DNA from: Nocardioides lianchengensis
Lineage (GTDB): Bacteria > Actinomycetota > Actinomycetes > Propionibacteriales > Nocardioidaceae
Direction: 5' to 3'
Assembly (NCBI RefSeq): GCF_900101465.1
Contig: NZ_FMZM01000002.1
Location: 248,001 to 312,000 of the forward strand
Length of the DNA stretch: 64,000 nucleotides
Position numbers and translations under genes: made by a program. Numbering within the stretch: position 1 is the first letter of the stretch; each line of letters begins with the position of its first letter. This document shows, one piece after another, positions 33,713 through 47,315 of the stretch. Below the pieces are notes generated by a model, which saw only the letters and a list, made by a program, of their open reading frames with translations, did no database searches and had not been told where the DNA came from.

Positions 33713-34044
33713 GACAGCACCCGGCCCAGACAACGCCCGAGGTCCTCACCCAGCTCGTCGTACGACGACGACGCCGCCGCCGGAAGCGCCCGGACCACGA
33801 GCACAGCAGAGCCCGGGAGCACAGCGAGGTGCTCCCGGGCCAGGTGTCGAAGACGGCGCTTCACGCGGTTGCGGACGACGGCATTGCCGACGGCCTTGCT
33901 CACGACCAGCCCGACTCGGGCCGGCACGCCGCTCTCCTCGGCAGTGCCGAGGTGAACGACGAGAGTCCGCGAACCCGAGCGCCGACCCCTGCTCGCGGCG
34001 CGGAACTGGTCCGCGTCAGTGAGACGGTGGTCCGGCGACAGCAA
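33709..34044 (-). CDS. rnpA: Ribonuclease P protein component
   Basis: This 111-residue protein subunit of RNase P matures tRNA 5' ends. The conserved core is [20 protein letters not shown] followed by [11 protein letters not shown]. The usual family start (M-L-x-x-x-x-R-L) matches a rare TTG at 34044, which has GGGAG 7 nt upstream. The longer ATG frame to 34137 is antisense to nothing known but would add an unrelated Arg-rich leader. It lies 31 bp after rpmH. Confidence 0.92.
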   Translation of the reverse strand: MLSPDHRLTDADQFRAASRGRRSGSRTLVVHLGTAEESGVPARVGLVVSKAVGNAVVRNRVKRRLRHLAREHLAVLPGSAVLVVRALPAAASSSYDELGEDLGRCLGRVLS

Positions 34045-34075
34045 CGCAGCTCCCGCGAGGACGGCCGGACGGCCG

Positions 34076-34213
34076 TCAGACAGCCAGGTTCTTGCGGCCC
34101 TTGCGGCGGCGCGTCGACAGGATCGCGCGACCCGCACGGGTGCGCATGCGCAGGCGGAACCCGTGCACCTTGTGGCGACGACGGTTGTTCGGCTGGTACG
34201 TACGCTTGCTCAC
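34076..34213 (-). CDS. rpmH: 50S ribosomal protein L34
   Basis: This 45-residue L34 starts at GTG 34213 with [20 protein letters not shown] and continues through the [19 protein letters not shown] region typical of the family. It is too short for ordinary ORF lists but unmistakable. It heads the rpmH-rnpA-yidD-yidC-jag-rsmG-parA-parB operon, with an AAGAGAAG site upstream and a consensus promoter at 34314-34343. Confidence 0.98.
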   Translation of the reverse strand: MSKRTYQPNNRRRHKVHGFRLRMRTRAGRAILSTRRRKGRKNLAV

Positions 34214-34313
34214 GAGCTTCTCTTTCGGTGGGTGTTCAGGCCTCAGGGCCCGGCGGATCGGCGCTGCCCGTCGACTGCTCGACGACAGGCGATCGACACC
34301 GGATGACCGGCCA

Positions 34314-34343
34314 ACGGTACGCGCTGCGATTCCGCAGGGTCAA
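34314..34343 (-). promoter_or_regulatory. rpmH operon promoter
   Basis: On the minus strand, TTGACC (34343-34338), an 18-bp spacer and TACCGT (34319-34314) form a near-consensus vegetative promoter. The leader would be about 95 nt. Confidence 0.65.
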
Positions 34344-34405
34344 ACCGACGTCGGGCGCCGATGGAGCCAGCGTACGGACCGTGCCCCAAGCCTGTGGATG
34401 ACGGC

Positions 34406-34435
34406 TTGCCGCAGCGCGAGCGCCCGGGTTAGGTT
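34406..34435 (+). promoter_or_regulatory. Candidate dnaA promoter
   Basis: TTGCCG (34406-34411), 18 bp, TAGGTT (34430-34435). A DnaA box (34393-34401) lies just upstream and a perfect one lies in the leader. The leader would be about 250 nt. Confidence 0.35.
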
Positions 34436-34692
34436 CGCCGCACCGAGGTTCCCCGCCAGCCAGCGGACCCAATCCTCACGAACGCGACTCAGATCAGCCG
34501 GCAGATCCCGCAGGACGGCCTCTGACCAGGGCGAACGTGGAAGACGACTCGCGCCGGCTGCGTCTCGGAAACACCTCCCCAACCGCGTCACCGCCAGGTT
34601 CACAGCCTGTGGACAAAGTTGTGGAAACAGACTCGACCACCGGGCCGCCGGCGTGTCGGGAGCCCCCCGCCAGCACAGAGAAAACGGGAACC

Positions 34693-36171
34693 GTGGACCA
34701 GGACATCCAGCACGACGCCGACCCCGCCGCCGACCTCGTCGTGGCCTGGTCCCGCGTCGTCCGGGAGCTCCAGCCCAACCAGCGGGCCTGGCTGCGAGCC
34801 AGCGAGCCGGTGACGCTGCACGGCAACACCGCGATCATCGCCGTGCCCAACGACTTCACCCGTGGTCAGCTCGAGGGCCGCCTGCGCGCGCAGCTCGAGG
34901 ACGCGCTCACGGTCGCCTTCGGCCGCGAGATCCGGATCGCCGTCACCGTGAACCCGCTCCTCGAGGACGCCGCGCCCTCGGTCGCCGACGACGATCTCAC
35001 CGACGACCACGAGCCCGAGCCCGCGCTGTCGACCAACGGCGTCGGCCGGTCCGGCCCGAGCCAGGTCGTCTCCGGTCAGGGCGAGGTCCTGGCCGACCCG
35101 TTGCACGCCGGCCCCACCAAGCCGTCCGCCCTCGAGACGCGACTGAACCCCAAGTACACGTTCGAGACCTTCGTCATCGGCTCGTCCAACCGCTTCCCGC
35201 ACGCGGCCGCGGTCGCCGTCGCCGAGGCACCCGGCAAGGCCTACAACCCGTTGCTGGTCTACGGCGACTCCGGACTGGGCAAGACCCACCTCCTGCACGC
35301 GATCGGCCACTACGTCCGGAGCCTCTACACCGGCGCGAAGGTGCGCTACGTGTCGAGCGAGGAGTTCACGAACGAGTTCATCAACGCGATCCGCGACGAC
35401 CGGCAGGACCGGTTCAAGCGGCGCTACCGCGACGTCGACGTCCTGCTGATCGACGACATCCAGTTCCTGGAGGGGAAGACCCAGACCCAGGAGGAGTTCT
35501 TCCACACCTTCAACACGCTCCACAACGCCAACAAGCAGATCGTACTCACGTCCGACCGCGCCCCCAAGCGGCTCGAGGCGCTCGAGGACCGGCTCCGCAA
35601 CCGCTTCGAGTGGGGGCTGATCACCGACGTCCAGCCGCCGGACCTCGAGACCCGCATCGCCATCCTCCGCAAGAAGGCCGCGATGGACCGCCTCACGGCT
35701 CCACCAGACGTCCTGGAGTTCATCGCCTCCAAGATCCAGACCAACATCCGCGAGCTCGAGGGTGCGCTGATCCGGGTCACGGCCTTCGCCAACCTCAACC
35801 GCCAGGAGGTCGACATGACCCTGGCCGAGATCGTCCTCAAGGACCTGATCCCCGAGGGCGGCGAGCCCGAGATCACGGCGGCGCTGATCATCGCCCAGAC
35901 CGCCGCCTACTTCGGTCTCTCCATCGAGGAGCTCACCGGTCCCAGCCGTGGCCGACACCTCGTCATGGCGCGTCAGATCGCGATGTACCTCTGCCGCGAG
36001 CTGACCGACCTGTCGCTGCCCAAGATCGGCGCCCAGTTCGGCAACCGCGACCACACGACCGTCATGTACGCCGACCGCAAGATCAACCAGCTGCTCGCCG
36101 AGCGGCGTGCGGTCTTCAACCAGGTCTCCGAGCTGACTAACCGGGTCAAGATGCAGGCGCGTCAGTCCTGA
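34693..36171 (+). CDS. dnaA: Chromosomal replication initiator DnaA
   Basis: This 492-residue initiator ATPase has a domain I helix set ([20 protein letters not shown]) and a short acidic domain II ([13 protein letters not shown]). The AAA+ domain has Walker [10 protein letters not shown] and Walker [12 protein letters not shown]. The DNA-binding domain IV ends with the signature [17 protein letters not shown] 34693 is chosen because the upstream part of the open frame is not DnaA-like and contains a DnaA box. Its 3' end overlaps the convergent OhrR gene by 26 bp. Confidence 0.97.
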   Translation: MDQDIQHDADPAADLVVAWSRVVRELQPNQRAWLRASEPVTLHGNTAIIAVPNDFTRGQLEGRLRAQLEDALTVAFGREIRIAVTVNPLLEDAAPSVADDDLTDDHEPEPALSTNGVGRSGPSQVVSGQGEVLADPLHAGPTKPSALETRLNPKYTFETFVIGSSNRFPHAAAVAVAEAPGKAYNPLLVYGDSGLGKTHLLHAIGHYVRSLYTGAKVRYVSSEEFTNEFINAIRDDRQDRFKRRYRDVDVLLIDDIQFLEGKTQTQEEFFHTFNTLHNANKQIVLTSDRAPKRLEALEDRLRNRFEWGLITDVQPPDLETRIAILRKKAAMDRLTAPPDVLEFIASKIQTNIRELEGALIRVTAFANLNRQEVDMTLAEIVLKDLIPEGGEPEITAALIIAQTAAYFGLSIEELTGPSRGRHLVMARQIAMYLCRELTDLSLPKIGAQFGNRDHTTVMYADRKINQLLAERRAVFNQVSELTNRVKMQARQS

Positions 36172-36613
36172 CGGAGGACCCCAAGTTCTCCAGGAGCACC
36201 CCGAGCCGCTCGCGCAGCTCGACCAGCTCCGCCAGCTCCAGTCCCATCGCGGCGAAAAGACGCGCCGGCACCTCGGCGACCTCGGCCCGCAGCTGCTCGC
36301 CCCGCTCCGTCGCCGACACCAGCACGCGCCGCTCGTCCCGCTCGTCGCGTCGTCGTACGACGTGACCGGCCACCTCGAGTCGCTTCAGCAGGGGCGTGAG
36401 CGTCCCCGAGTCCAGCATCAGCCGGTCGCCGAGCTCACGCACGCTCCGCGGCTCCTCGGCCTCCCACACCGCCAGCATCGTGAGGTACTGCGGGTAGGTC
36501 AGCCCGACCTCGGCCAGGAGGTCCGCATAGGCGCGCGTGACCGCCCGTGTCGCGGCGTAGAGCGGGAAGCAGACCATGTCGTCCAGCGACAGCTGCGGAG
36601 TGGTGGCGGACAT
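36146..36613 (-). CDS. ohrR: OhrR-type MarR family regulator
   Basis: This 155-residue winged-helix repressor has the OhrR-type N-terminus with the peroxide-sensing Cys15 in [11 protein letters not shown]. The helix-turn-helix is [20 protein letters not shown], and the wing is [13 protein letters not shown]. It represses ohr until an organic hydroperoxide oxidises the cysteine (family knowledge). ATG 36613 follows TATGAT (minus strand, 36625-36620) by 6 nt, so it is probably leaderless. Its location between dnaA and dnaN is unusual. Confidence 0.92.
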   Translation of the reverse strand: MSATTPQLSLDDMVCFPLYAATRAVTRAYADLLAEVGLTYPQYLTMLAVWEAEEPRSVRELGDRLMLDSGTLTPLLKRLEVAGHVVRRRDERDERRVLVSATERGEQLRAEVAEVPARLFAAMGLELAELVELRERLGVLLENLGSSVRTDAPAS

Positions 36614-36619
36614 GCCCAC

Positions 36620-36662
36620 ATCATACGCTTGCACAATTCGATTACGCACAATACATTTGTGC
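36620..36662. promoter_or_regulatory. Divergent ohrR/ohr promoters and operator
   Basis: For ohr: TTGCAC (36629-36634), 17 bp, TACATT (36652-36657), 7 nt before ATG. For ohrR: TATGAT on the minus strand (36625-36620). The inverted repeat GCACAA-TACAT-TTGTGC (36646-36662) covers the ohr -10, and another GCACAA (36631-36636) covers the -35. These are good candidate OhrR sites. Confidence 0.65.
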
Positions 36663-36664
36663 AC

Positions 36665-37081
36665 ATGGAACCTATCTACACCGCCACCGCCGTCGCCACC
36701 GGGGACGGCCGCAACGGCCACGTCCACTCGACCGACGACCAGATCGACCTCGACGTCCGCGTCCCGAAGGAGATGGGTGGCGCCGGTGGTGCCACCAACC
36801 CCGAGCAGCTCTTCGCCGCGGGGTACGCCGCGTGCTTCCACGGCGCGCTGCGCCTCGTCGCCGGGAAGGCCGGAGCGGACCACTCCGACTCCGAGGTGGT
36901 CGCGGACGTGTCCATCGGCGACAACGGGGCCGGGGGCTTCCAGCTCGCCGTGGGCCTGGAGATCACCCTGCCCAACGTCGACGCCGACCAGGCGCAGCAG
37001 CTGGTCGAGCAGGCGCACCAGGTGTGCCCGTACTCGAACGCGACGCGGGGCAACATCGAGGTCACGCTGACGGTCGCCTGA
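36665..37081 (+). CDS. ohr: Organic hydroperoxide resistance protein Ohr
   Basis: This 138-residue OsmC/Ohr-family thiol peroxidase reduces organic hydroperoxides. The catalytic cysteines are Cys57 (AAGYAACFHGAL) and Cys121 (HQVCPYSNATRGN). The short N-terminal beta segment (YTATAVATGDGRNG) distinguishes Ohr from OsmC. It is transcribed away from its repressor gene. Together with OhrR it forms a self-contained peroxide-defence unit set inside the origin region. The start is likely leaderless. Confidence 0.96.
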   Translation: MEPIYTATAVATGDGRNGHVHSTDDQIDLDVRVPKEMGGAGGATNPEQLFAAGYAACFHGALRLVAGKAGADHSDSEVVADVSIGDNGAGGFQLAVGLEITLPNVDADQAQQLVEQAHQVCPYSNATRGNIEVTLTVA

Positions 37082-37444
37082 GCCACTCGGGCGGCACCCC
37101 CGCCCTGTGGACTTCCTGTGGTGCCACGCCGTGGTTCGTCCACAAGGCCTGGGGAGGAACAACACACTCAGCGACGGCCCGGGCCTGCGTCCACACGCAG
37201 GCCCGGGCCGTCCGTCGTTCCTCCACACCCGTTGTGCACAGTCGAGACAGCCTCTGACCTGCGAAGATGTCCCCTGTCCACAGATTCCACCCTTGCTCTT
37301 ACTACGACGTACCTCTAGCCATCACGATCCTCGGTCAACATCCATCCGGGCCCCGACCTGGGGACAACCAGACCGCACCTCCCCCCGGGACCCGCGTCAT
37401 GGCAGGATGCGCATCCCTGGATCCGAGTCGAAGGACGACACATC
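37082..37444. other. Origin of replication (oriC), dnaN-proximal part
   Basis: This 363-bp gap holds no gene. DnaA boxes at 8/9 identity to TTGTCCACA are TCGTCCACA (37136-37144), TTGTGCACA (37232-37240) and CTGTCCACA (37274-37282). Weaker ones are TGTGGACTT (37106-37114) and GCGTCCACA (37187-37195). A large hairpin sits at 37173-37212. The stretch 37283-37330 is relatively AT-rich and could be the unwinding zone. In actinobacteria oriC lies between dnaA and dnaN. Confidence 0.75.
37173..37212. repeat. Perfect 18-bp hairpin inside oriC
   Basis: GACGGCCCGGGCCTGCGT (37173-37190) pairs perfectly with 37195-37212 around CCAC. It has no T-tract. It may terminate ohr transcription so that it does not run into the origin, or it may act structurally in oriC. 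A weak DnaA-like box spans the loop. Confidence 0.7.
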
Positions 37445-38584
37445 GTGAAGTTCCGCGTCGAGCGCGACGTGCTCGCCGATGCCGTTGCCTGGGCCGCGCG
37501 CAGCCTGCCGGTCCGGCCCAGCGTCCCCGTCCTCGCCGGCCTGCTGATCGAGGCCGGTGACGAGGGCCTGGTGCTCTCCACCTTCGACTACGAGACGTCG
37601 GCGCGAGCCACCCTCAAGGCCGACGTGGCCGAGGACGGCCGGGCGCTGGTCAGCGGCCGGCTGCTCGCCGACATCTGCCGCAGCCTGCCCGCCAAGCCCG
37701 TCGACATGGTCCTCGACGGCTCGCGGGTCTCGCTGACCTGCGGGTCGGCCCGGTTCAGCCTGCAGACGATGCCGGTCGAGGACTACCCGACGCTGCCCGA
37801 CATGCCGGCGGCCACCGGCACGGTCCAGAGCGACGTCTTCGCCCACGCCGTCGCCCAGGCCGTCACCGCCGCCGGCCGTGACGACATGCTCCCCGTCCTG
37901 ACCGGCGTCCGGATCGAGATCGACGGCTCGTCGATCTCCCTGCTGGCCACCGACCGCTTCCGGCTCTCGCACCGCGAGCTCGGCTGGGACCCGCGCACGC
38001 CCGACGAGGCCGTGGCCGCGCTGGTGCCCGCCAAGGTGCTCGGCGACACGGCCAAGTCGCTCACGGCCGGCTCCGAGGTCACCATCGCGCTGGCCGCGGG
38101 CGGATCGGGCGAGGGCATCATCGGCTTCGAGGGCGCGGCCGCCGGCGGCGTGCGCCGTACGACGACGCGGCTCCTCGACGGTGAGTTCCCCAAGGTCCGC
38201 AGCCTGTTCCCGTCCGAGCACCTCACGGTCGCGACGGTGAAGAAGTCCGAGCTGGTCGAGTCGGTCAAGCGCGTGGCGCTGGTCGCCGAGCGCAACACCG
38301 CCGTCCAGCTGGCCTTCAGCGACGGCGTGCTGACCCTCGACGCCGGCTCCGGCGACGAGGCGCAGGCGTCCGAGTCGATCGAGGCCGACATCAACGGCGA
38401 GGACATCACGACGGGCTTCAACCCCCAGTTCCTCCTCGACGGGCTCACCGCCATCGACCAGGAGCAGGTCGAGCTCGCGTTCACGCAGGCCTCCAAGCCG
38501 GTGGTGATCAGCGGGGCGACGGCCGAGGGTGCGGACGACCCCGGCTTCCGCTACCTGCTCATGCCGCGCCGCCTGCTCTCCTGA
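37445..38584 (+). CDS. dnaN: DNA polymerase III subunit beta (sliding clamp)
   Basis: This 379-residue clamp has the three-domain repeat of the family. The N-terminus is MKFRVERDVLADAVAWAARS (encoded with GTG). Landmarks are LLATDRFRLSHRE, TRLLDGEFPKVRSLFP and the C-terminal YLLMPRRL that ends the third domain. It tethers polymerase III and many repair proteins to DNA. AAGGACG precedes the start. It is the first gene after oriC. Confidence 0.97.
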   Translation: MKFRVERDVLADAVAWAARSLPVRPSVPVLAGLLIEAGDEGLVLSTFDYETSARATLKADVAEDGRALVSGRLLADICRSLPAKPVDMVLDGSRVSLTCGSARFSLQTMPVEDYPTLPDMPAATGTVQSDVFAHAVAQAVTAAGRDDMLPVLTGVRIEIDGSSISLLATDRFRLSHRELGWDPRTPDEAVAALVPAKVLGDTAKSLTAGSEVTIALAAGGSGEGIIGFEGAAAGGVRRTTTRLLDGEFPKVRSLFPSEHLTVATVKKSELVESVKRVALVAERNTAVQLAFSDGVLTLDAGSGDEAQASESIEADINGEDITTGFNPQFLLDGLTAIDQEQVELAFTQASKPVVISGATAEGADDPGFRYLLMPRRLLS

Positions 38585-38601
38585 CGCTCGAGCACCGGCT
38601 C

Positions 38602-38632
38602 TAGGCTGGTGCCACCGTCCATCCTCAGGAGG
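38602..38632 (+). promoter_or_regulatory. -10 box and strong ribosome-binding site of gnd
   Basis: TAGGCT (38602-38607) and AGGAGG (38627-38632) precede ATG 38641. The gene may have its own promoter in addition to readthrough from dnaN. Confidence 0.4.
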
Positions 38633-38640
38633 AGCACTCG

Positions 38641-39546
38641 ATGCACATCGGACTCGTCGGCCTCGGCAAGATGGGTGGCAACATGCGCACCCGCATGCGT
38701 GACGGCGGCGTCACCGTCGTCGGCTTCGACCGCAACCCCGACGTCTCCGACGTCGGCAGCCTCGAGGAGCTGGTCGAGGCCCTCCCCTCGCCCAAGGTGG
38801 TCTGGGTGATGGTCCCGGCCGGCGACCCGACCCGCGAGACGGTCCGCCAGCTCGGCGAGCTGCTCGGCGAGGGCGACCTGGTCGTCGACGGCGGCAACTC
38901 CAAGTACACCGACGACCAGCTGAACGCCGAGCTGCTCGGCGCGAAGGGGATCGGCTTCGTCGACTGCGGCGTCTCCGGCGGTGTCTGGGGCCTGCAGAAC
39001 GGCTACGCCCTGATGTGCGGCGGCTCCGACGAGGACGTCGCCAAGGTCCAGCCGGCCTTCGACGCGCTCAAGCCCGACGAGGGCGGCTTCGTGCACGCGG
39101 GCAAGAAGCCGGGTGCGGGGCACTTCGCCAAGATGGTCCACAACGGCATCGAGTACGCGATGATGCAGAGCTACGCCGAGGGCTGGGAGCTGCTCGAGAA
39201 GGTCGACCTGGTCGACAACGTCACCGAGGTCTTCGACTCCTGGCGCTCCGGCACGGTCATCCGCTCCTGGCTGCTCGACCTCCTGGTCGCGGCCGTGGAG
39301 GAGGACCCGCACCTCGACAAGATCGCCGGGTACGCCGAGGACTCCGGCGAGGGCCGGTGGACCGTCGAGGCCGCCATCGAGAACGCCGTCCCGATGCACG
39401 TCATCGCCGCGTCCCTCTTCGCCCGGTTCACCTCCCGCCAGGACGACAGTCCTGCGATGAAGGCGATCGCCGCGATGCGCAACCAGTTCGGCGGTCACGC
39501 CGTGCACACCGAGCCGCCGGTGGGCGGAGACGCCAACCCCGGCTGA
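38641..39546 (+). CDS. gnd: 6-phosphogluconate dehydrogenase, short decarboxylating type
   Basis: This 301-residue oxidoreductase converts 6-phosphogluconate to ribulose-5-phosphate. The cofactor fold begins MHIGLVGLGKMGGNMRTRM. Substrate residues lie in VVDGGNSKYTDD, FVDCGVSGGVWGL and GAGHFAKMVHNGIEYAMMQ. The length is that of the short, often NAD-preferring form (about 300 residues against about 470 for the long form). It sits between dnaN and recF, as in Streptomyces. Confidence 0.95.
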   Translation: MHIGLVGLGKMGGNMRTRMRDGGVTVVGFDRNPDVSDVGSLEELVEALPSPKVVWVMVPAGDPTRETVRQLGELLGEGDLVVDGGNSKYTDDQLNAELLGAKGIGFVDCGVSGGVWGLQNGYALMCGGSDEDVAKVQPAFDALKPDEGGFVHAGKKPGAGHFAKMVHNGIEYAMMQSYAEGWELLEKVDLVDNVTEVFDSWRSGTVIRSWLLDLLVAAVEEDPHLDKIAGYAEDSGEGRWTVEAAIENAVPMHVIAASLFARFTSRQDDSPAMKAIAAMRNQFGGHAVHTEPPVGGDANPG

Positions 39547-39552
39547 CCGGCC

Positions 39553-40707
39553 GTGCACGTCTCCCACCTCTCCCTGCACGACTTCCGCTCGTACGCCGTC
39601 GCGGAGGTCCCGCTCGAGCCGGGCGTCACCGCGTTCATCGGGCGCAACGGGCAGGGCAAGACCAACCTGGTGGAGGCGATCGACTACCTCTCGCGGCTGA
39701 GCTCGCACCGGGTCGCGACCGATGCGCCCCTGGTGCGGGCCGGTGCCGAGCAGGCCGTGGTCCGCGCGGCCGTCGTACGCGACGGGCGGACGGCGGTCCT
39801 CGAGATCGAGCTCAACCCGGGCAAGGCCAACCGGGCCCGGGTCAACAAGTCACCGCTGCCCCGGGCCCGCGAGCTGGTCGGCCTGGTGCGCACGGTGGTG
39901 TTCTCGCCCGAGGACCTCACCCTGGTCAAGGGCGACCCGTCCGACCGGCGGCGGTTCCTCGACGACCTGCTGGTCCTGCGTGCGCCCCGCCTGGCCGGGG
40001 TGCGATCCGACTACGACCGGATCCTGCGCCAGCGCAACTCGCTGCTGAAGACCGCCGGCGCGGCCCGGCGCGGGAGCTCGTCGCAGGAGGGTGCTCTCTC
40101 GACCCTGGGCGTCTGGGACGACCACCTCGCCCGCACCGGCGCCGAGCTGCTGGCCGAGCGACTGTCCCTGGTCGAGGCGCTGCGGCCCTACGTCGGCAAG
40201 GCCTACGAGACCGTCGCCCGCGGCGCGACCCGCGACGACGCCGAGATCGAGTACCGGCCGTCGTGCGACCTCGGCGGCGCCACGGATCGCGAGGCCCTCG
40301 CGGAGGTGCTGCTCGCCGAGGTCGAGCGCCGGCGCAAGGACGAGCTGGACCGCGGGATCTCGCTGGTCGGCCCGCACCGCGACGACCTGCTGCTGACGAT
40401 CGGTCACGGACCGGGCGAGGGAGCGCTGCCGGTCAAGGGCTACGCCTCGCACGGTGAGTCGTGGTCCTTCGCGCTGGCGCTGCGGCTGGCGTCGTACGAC
40501 CTGCTGCGCGCCGACGGCGACGACCCGATCCTGATCCTGGACGACGTCTTCGCCGAGCTCGACACCGAGCGCCGGGCCCAGCTCGCCGAGCTCGTCGCCG
40601 GGGCGGAGCAGGTGCTGGTCACCGCGGCCGTCGCCGACGACGTCCCGCCGGCCCTGGCCGGGGCGCGCTTCCTGGTCAAGGGCGGCGAGGTCACCCGTGA
40701 GCAGTGA
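39553..40707 (+). CDS. recF: DNA replication/repair protein RecF
   Basis: This 384-residue SMC-like ATPase loads RecA at gaps. It has Walker [37 protein letters not shown] at the N-terminus, [20 protein letters not shown], signature [15 protein letters not shown] and Walker [16 protein letters not shown]. The GTG start lies 6 bp after the gnd stop. Its end overlaps the DciA gene by 11 bp. Confidence 0.97.
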   Translation: MHVSHLSLHDFRSYAVAEVPLEPGVTAFIGRNGQGKTNLVEAIDYLSRLSSHRVATDAPLVRAGAEQAVVRAAVVRDGRTAVLEIELNPGKANRARVNKSPLPRARELVGLVRTVVFSPEDLTLVKGDPSDRRRFLDDLLVLRAPRLAGVRSDYDRILRQRNSLLKTAGAARRGSSSQEGALSTLGVWDDHLARTGAELLAERLSLVEALRPYVGKAYETVARGATRDDAEIEYRPSCDLGGATDREALAEVLLAEVERRRKDELDRGISLVGPHRDDLLLTIGHGPGEGALPVKGYASHGESWSFALALRLASYDLLRADGDDPILILDDVFAELDTERRAQLAELVAGAEQVLVTAAVADDVPPALAGARFLVKGGEVTREQ

Positions 40708-41236
40708 CGACGACGCCCCGGAGGAGGCGGTCGAGCCCGAGCGCCGCGACGACGGCCTCGACCTGGCCAAGGCGTTCACCCGCGCCAACGCCCGCTCGGG
40801 CGGCCCGGCCCGGCGCAAGCCCCGGACCGGGCCCCGCCGGGCCACCGGAAGCCGGGTGTCCGGCTCGCACCCCGACGAGCGCGACCCGCAGCTGCTCGAC
40901 GCCACTCTCGGTCGGCTGGTCCGCGACCACGGGTGGGAGCTCGACCTGCGGATGCAGGGGGTCTTCGGCCGCTGGGCCGAGCTGGTCGGCGACGAGGTGG
41001 CGGCCCACTGCACGCCCGAGACGTTCGCCGACGGCAAGCTCGTGGTCCGCACCGACTCGACCGCCTGGGCGACCCAGCTGAAGCTGTTGGCCCCCACCGT
41101 CGTACGCCGGCTCAACGAGCAGCTGGGGCACGGGACGGTGGCGCTCATCGACGTGCTCGGACCGAACCTGCCGACCTGGAAGAAGGGTCCCCGGTCGGCG
41201 CGGGACGGCCGCGGGCCCCGCGACACCTACGGCTGA
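40697..41236 (+). CDS. dciA: DUF721/DciA-family protein
   Basis: This 179-residue protein has an unstructured basic N-terminus (about 1-60) and a KH-like DUF721 domain (about 65-165). Conserved elements are [39 protein letters not shown] and [12 protein letters not shown]. DciA proteins help load the replicative helicase DnaB in bacteria that lack DnaC/DnaI. The position recF-dciA-gyrB is constant in actinobacteria (Rv0004). It overlaps recF. Confidence 0.92.
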   Translation: MSSDDDAPEEAVEPERRDDGLDLAKAFTRANARSGGPARRKPRTGPRRATGSRVSGSHPDERDPQLLDATLGRLVRDHGWELDLRMQGVFGRWAELVGDEVAAHCTPETFADGKLVVRTDSTAWATQLKLLAPTVVRRLNEQLGHGTVALIDVLGPNLPTWKKGPRSARDGRGPRDTYG

Positions 41237-41382
41237 GCCCGGATCGGGCCGACGGGGCGATCTGCGGGCCCCTCCGGCGTACCGGGACCCACCCGACCCC
41301 CTCCCGAGCCGTCTCGGACGCCCGCAGGGGGCGCTCACGGGACGATTTCCTCCACAGACGCCCCCCTGTGGGGGTGCAGACC

Positions 41383-41411
41383 GTGGAATCAGGCCTTCCG
41401 GGGGCTATCAT
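41383..41411 (+). promoter_or_regulatory. Candidate gyrB promoter
   Basis: TATCAT (41406-41411) with GTGGAA (41383-41388) 17 bp upstream. It lies in the 245-bp gap before gyrB, the largest gap in this gene run. Confidence 0.4.
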
Positions 41412-41481
41412 GGAGGTCGGCCGCCACGCATTCACGCACGCGGCCTTCTCCATGTCACGACCGTCCGCAGAAGAGGTGCGC

Positions 41482-43590
<2,109 letters not shown>

Positions 43591-43643
43591 CTCTCTAGCG
43601 AGATCCCTAGATTCCAGTAGAGCCGACGAGAGAGACCGAGAAC

Positions 43644-46312
<2,669 letters not shown>

Positions 46313-46316
<4 letters not shown>

Positions 46317-46885
46317 CGGACCGTTCAGCCGAACGCGCCCCGGCGCGACCGGCCCGTGACGCGGGCCGCGAGCGCTCCAGCGACGAGACCGCCGTACGAC
46401 CGCCCCTGAAGGAGCGGGTCCAGGCCAAGCTCGGCAGCGCGGCTGACGAGCACAAGGCGAATTCCGCGCCGGAGTCGACCAAGGCGGCGAAGAAGGCCGC
46501 CCGGGGCGGGCGTCCGCCGCGGCGGGCCCGGCTCCGTCTGACCCGGATCGACCCGTGGTCGGTGATGAAGACGTCGTTCCTGCTCTCGATCGCCTTCGGC
46601 ATCGTCACGATCGTGTCGGTGCTGATGGTCTGGAGCGTGCTCGACGCCGCCGGCGTCTGGGACTCGATCAACACCTCGGTCCGCGACATCCTCGGCGGCG
46701 ACACCGCCCAGGACTTCGACGTCGAGAACTACGTCGGCACCTCGCGCGTCGTCGGCTTCACGATGCTGATCGCCGTGGTCGACGTGGTGCTGCTGACCGC
46801 GATCGCGACTCTCGGGGCCTTCCTCTACAACATGGCTGCGGCCCTCCTGGGCGGCATCGAAGTCACCCTGGCCGAGGACAACTGA
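46313..46885 (+). CDS. DUF3566 membrane protein
   Basis: This 190-residue protein has a disordered basic N-terminus (1-75) and a DUF3566 domain with two TM helices ([20 protein letters not shown] and [20 protein letters not shown]). [20 protein letters not shown] is the family hallmark. It always follows gyrA in actinobacteria (Rv0007) and its function is unknown. The start overlaps the gyrA stop (ATGA). Confidence 0.93.
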
Positions 46886-46902
46886 CCTGCGGCTTCCTCG
46901 TT

Positions 46903-46932
46903 TTGTCGGGCTCCTCAGGGGTGGGGTAGTGT
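46903..46932 (+). promoter_or_regulatory. Candidate tRNA-Ile promoter
   Basis: TTGTCG (46903-46908), 18 bp, TAGTGT (46927-46932), about 45 bp before the mature tRNA. Confidence 0.45.
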
Positions 46933-46977
46933 CACCCCTCGGTCGCCCGGCGACCGCCTCCGGCCCTGGCCGGGAGC

Positions 46978-47054
46978 GGGCCTATAGCTCAGACGGTTAG
47001 AGCGCTTCCCTGATAAGGAAGAGGTCACAGGTTCAAGTCCTGTTAGGCCCACCA
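46978..47054 (+). tRNA. tRNA-Ile (anticodon GAT)
   Basis: This 77-nt cloverleaf has the acceptor stem GGGCCTA/TAGGCCC, anticodon GAT at 47012-47014 in CTGATAA, T arm with GTTCAAGTC and encoded CCA. It lies after gyrA and DUF3566, the standard place in actinobacteria. Confidence 0.97.
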
Positions 47055-47087
47055 GCACCACCCCGCCCCGCGCACCAAGGAGCCGCT

Positions 47088-47216
47088 GTGAAGAAGCTCG
47101 TCCTCCTCGCGCTGGCCGCCGCCGGCGCCGTCCTCGCCAAGAAGAAGATCGACGAGGGCAAGGCCGAGCAGGCCCTCTGGGCCGAGGCCACCGACGCGGT
47201 CACTCGCAAGGCCTGA
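47088..47216 (+). CDS. DLW-39 family small protein
   Basis: This 42-residue peptide begins with [20 protein letters not shown], which forms one short hydrophobic helix, and ends in [14 protein letters not shown]. It matches the DLW-39 family, tiny actinobacterial proteins encoded between tRNA-Ile and tRNA-Ala. The GTG start has AAGGAG 7 nt upstream. The typical D/A-LW motif is present. Function is unknown; it may sit in the membrane. Confidence 0.85.
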   Translation: MKKLVLLALAAAGAVLAKKKIDEGKAEQALWAEATDAVTRKA

Positions 47217-47239
47217 CCGCCCACCCTGCTTCACCACGA

Positions 47240-47315
47240 GGGGCCTTGGCGCAATTGGTAGCGCACCTGCTTTGCAAGCAGGGGGTTAGGGGTTCGAGTC
47301 CCCTAGGCTCCACCA
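47240..47315 (+). tRNA. tRNA-Ala (anticodon TGC)
   Basis: This 76-nt cloverleaf has acceptor arms GGGGCCT and AGGCTCC, with one G-U pair. The anticodon TGC (47273-47275) is in TTTGCAA, the T arm has GGTTCGAGTCC, and CCA is encoded. Its last 13 bases overlap the end of the convergent metallo-hydrolase gene. Confidence 0.97.

Larger units (their letters stand above)
34214..34692. other. rpmH-dnaA intergenic region, left part of the origin zone
   Basis: This 479-bp gap has no convincing gene. It holds divergent promoters for rpmH and dnaA and DnaA boxes. The perfect box TGTGGACAA is at 34608-34616 (TTGTCCACA on the minus strand), and an 8/9 box TGTGGATGA is at 34393-34401. A weaker TGTGGAAAC follows the perfect box. 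Autoregulation of dnaA by DnaA is likely. Confidence 0.7.

Noticed and set aside
34062..34137. Longer ATG start for RnpA
   Set aside because: Conserved RnpA begins at the LSPDHRL segment, which has a TTG start and a GGGAG site; the extra part is unrelated Arg-rich sequence.
36614..37228. A 360-codon minus-strand frame covering OhrR and oriC
   Set aside because: Only the OhrR part (36146-36613) is coding; the rest runs antisense to ohr and through the origin.
41351..41380. DnaA box upstream of gyrB (TCCTCCACA, CTGTGGGGG)
   Set aside because: Only 6-7 of 9 positions fit and there is no cluster, so it is not better than chance in this base composition.
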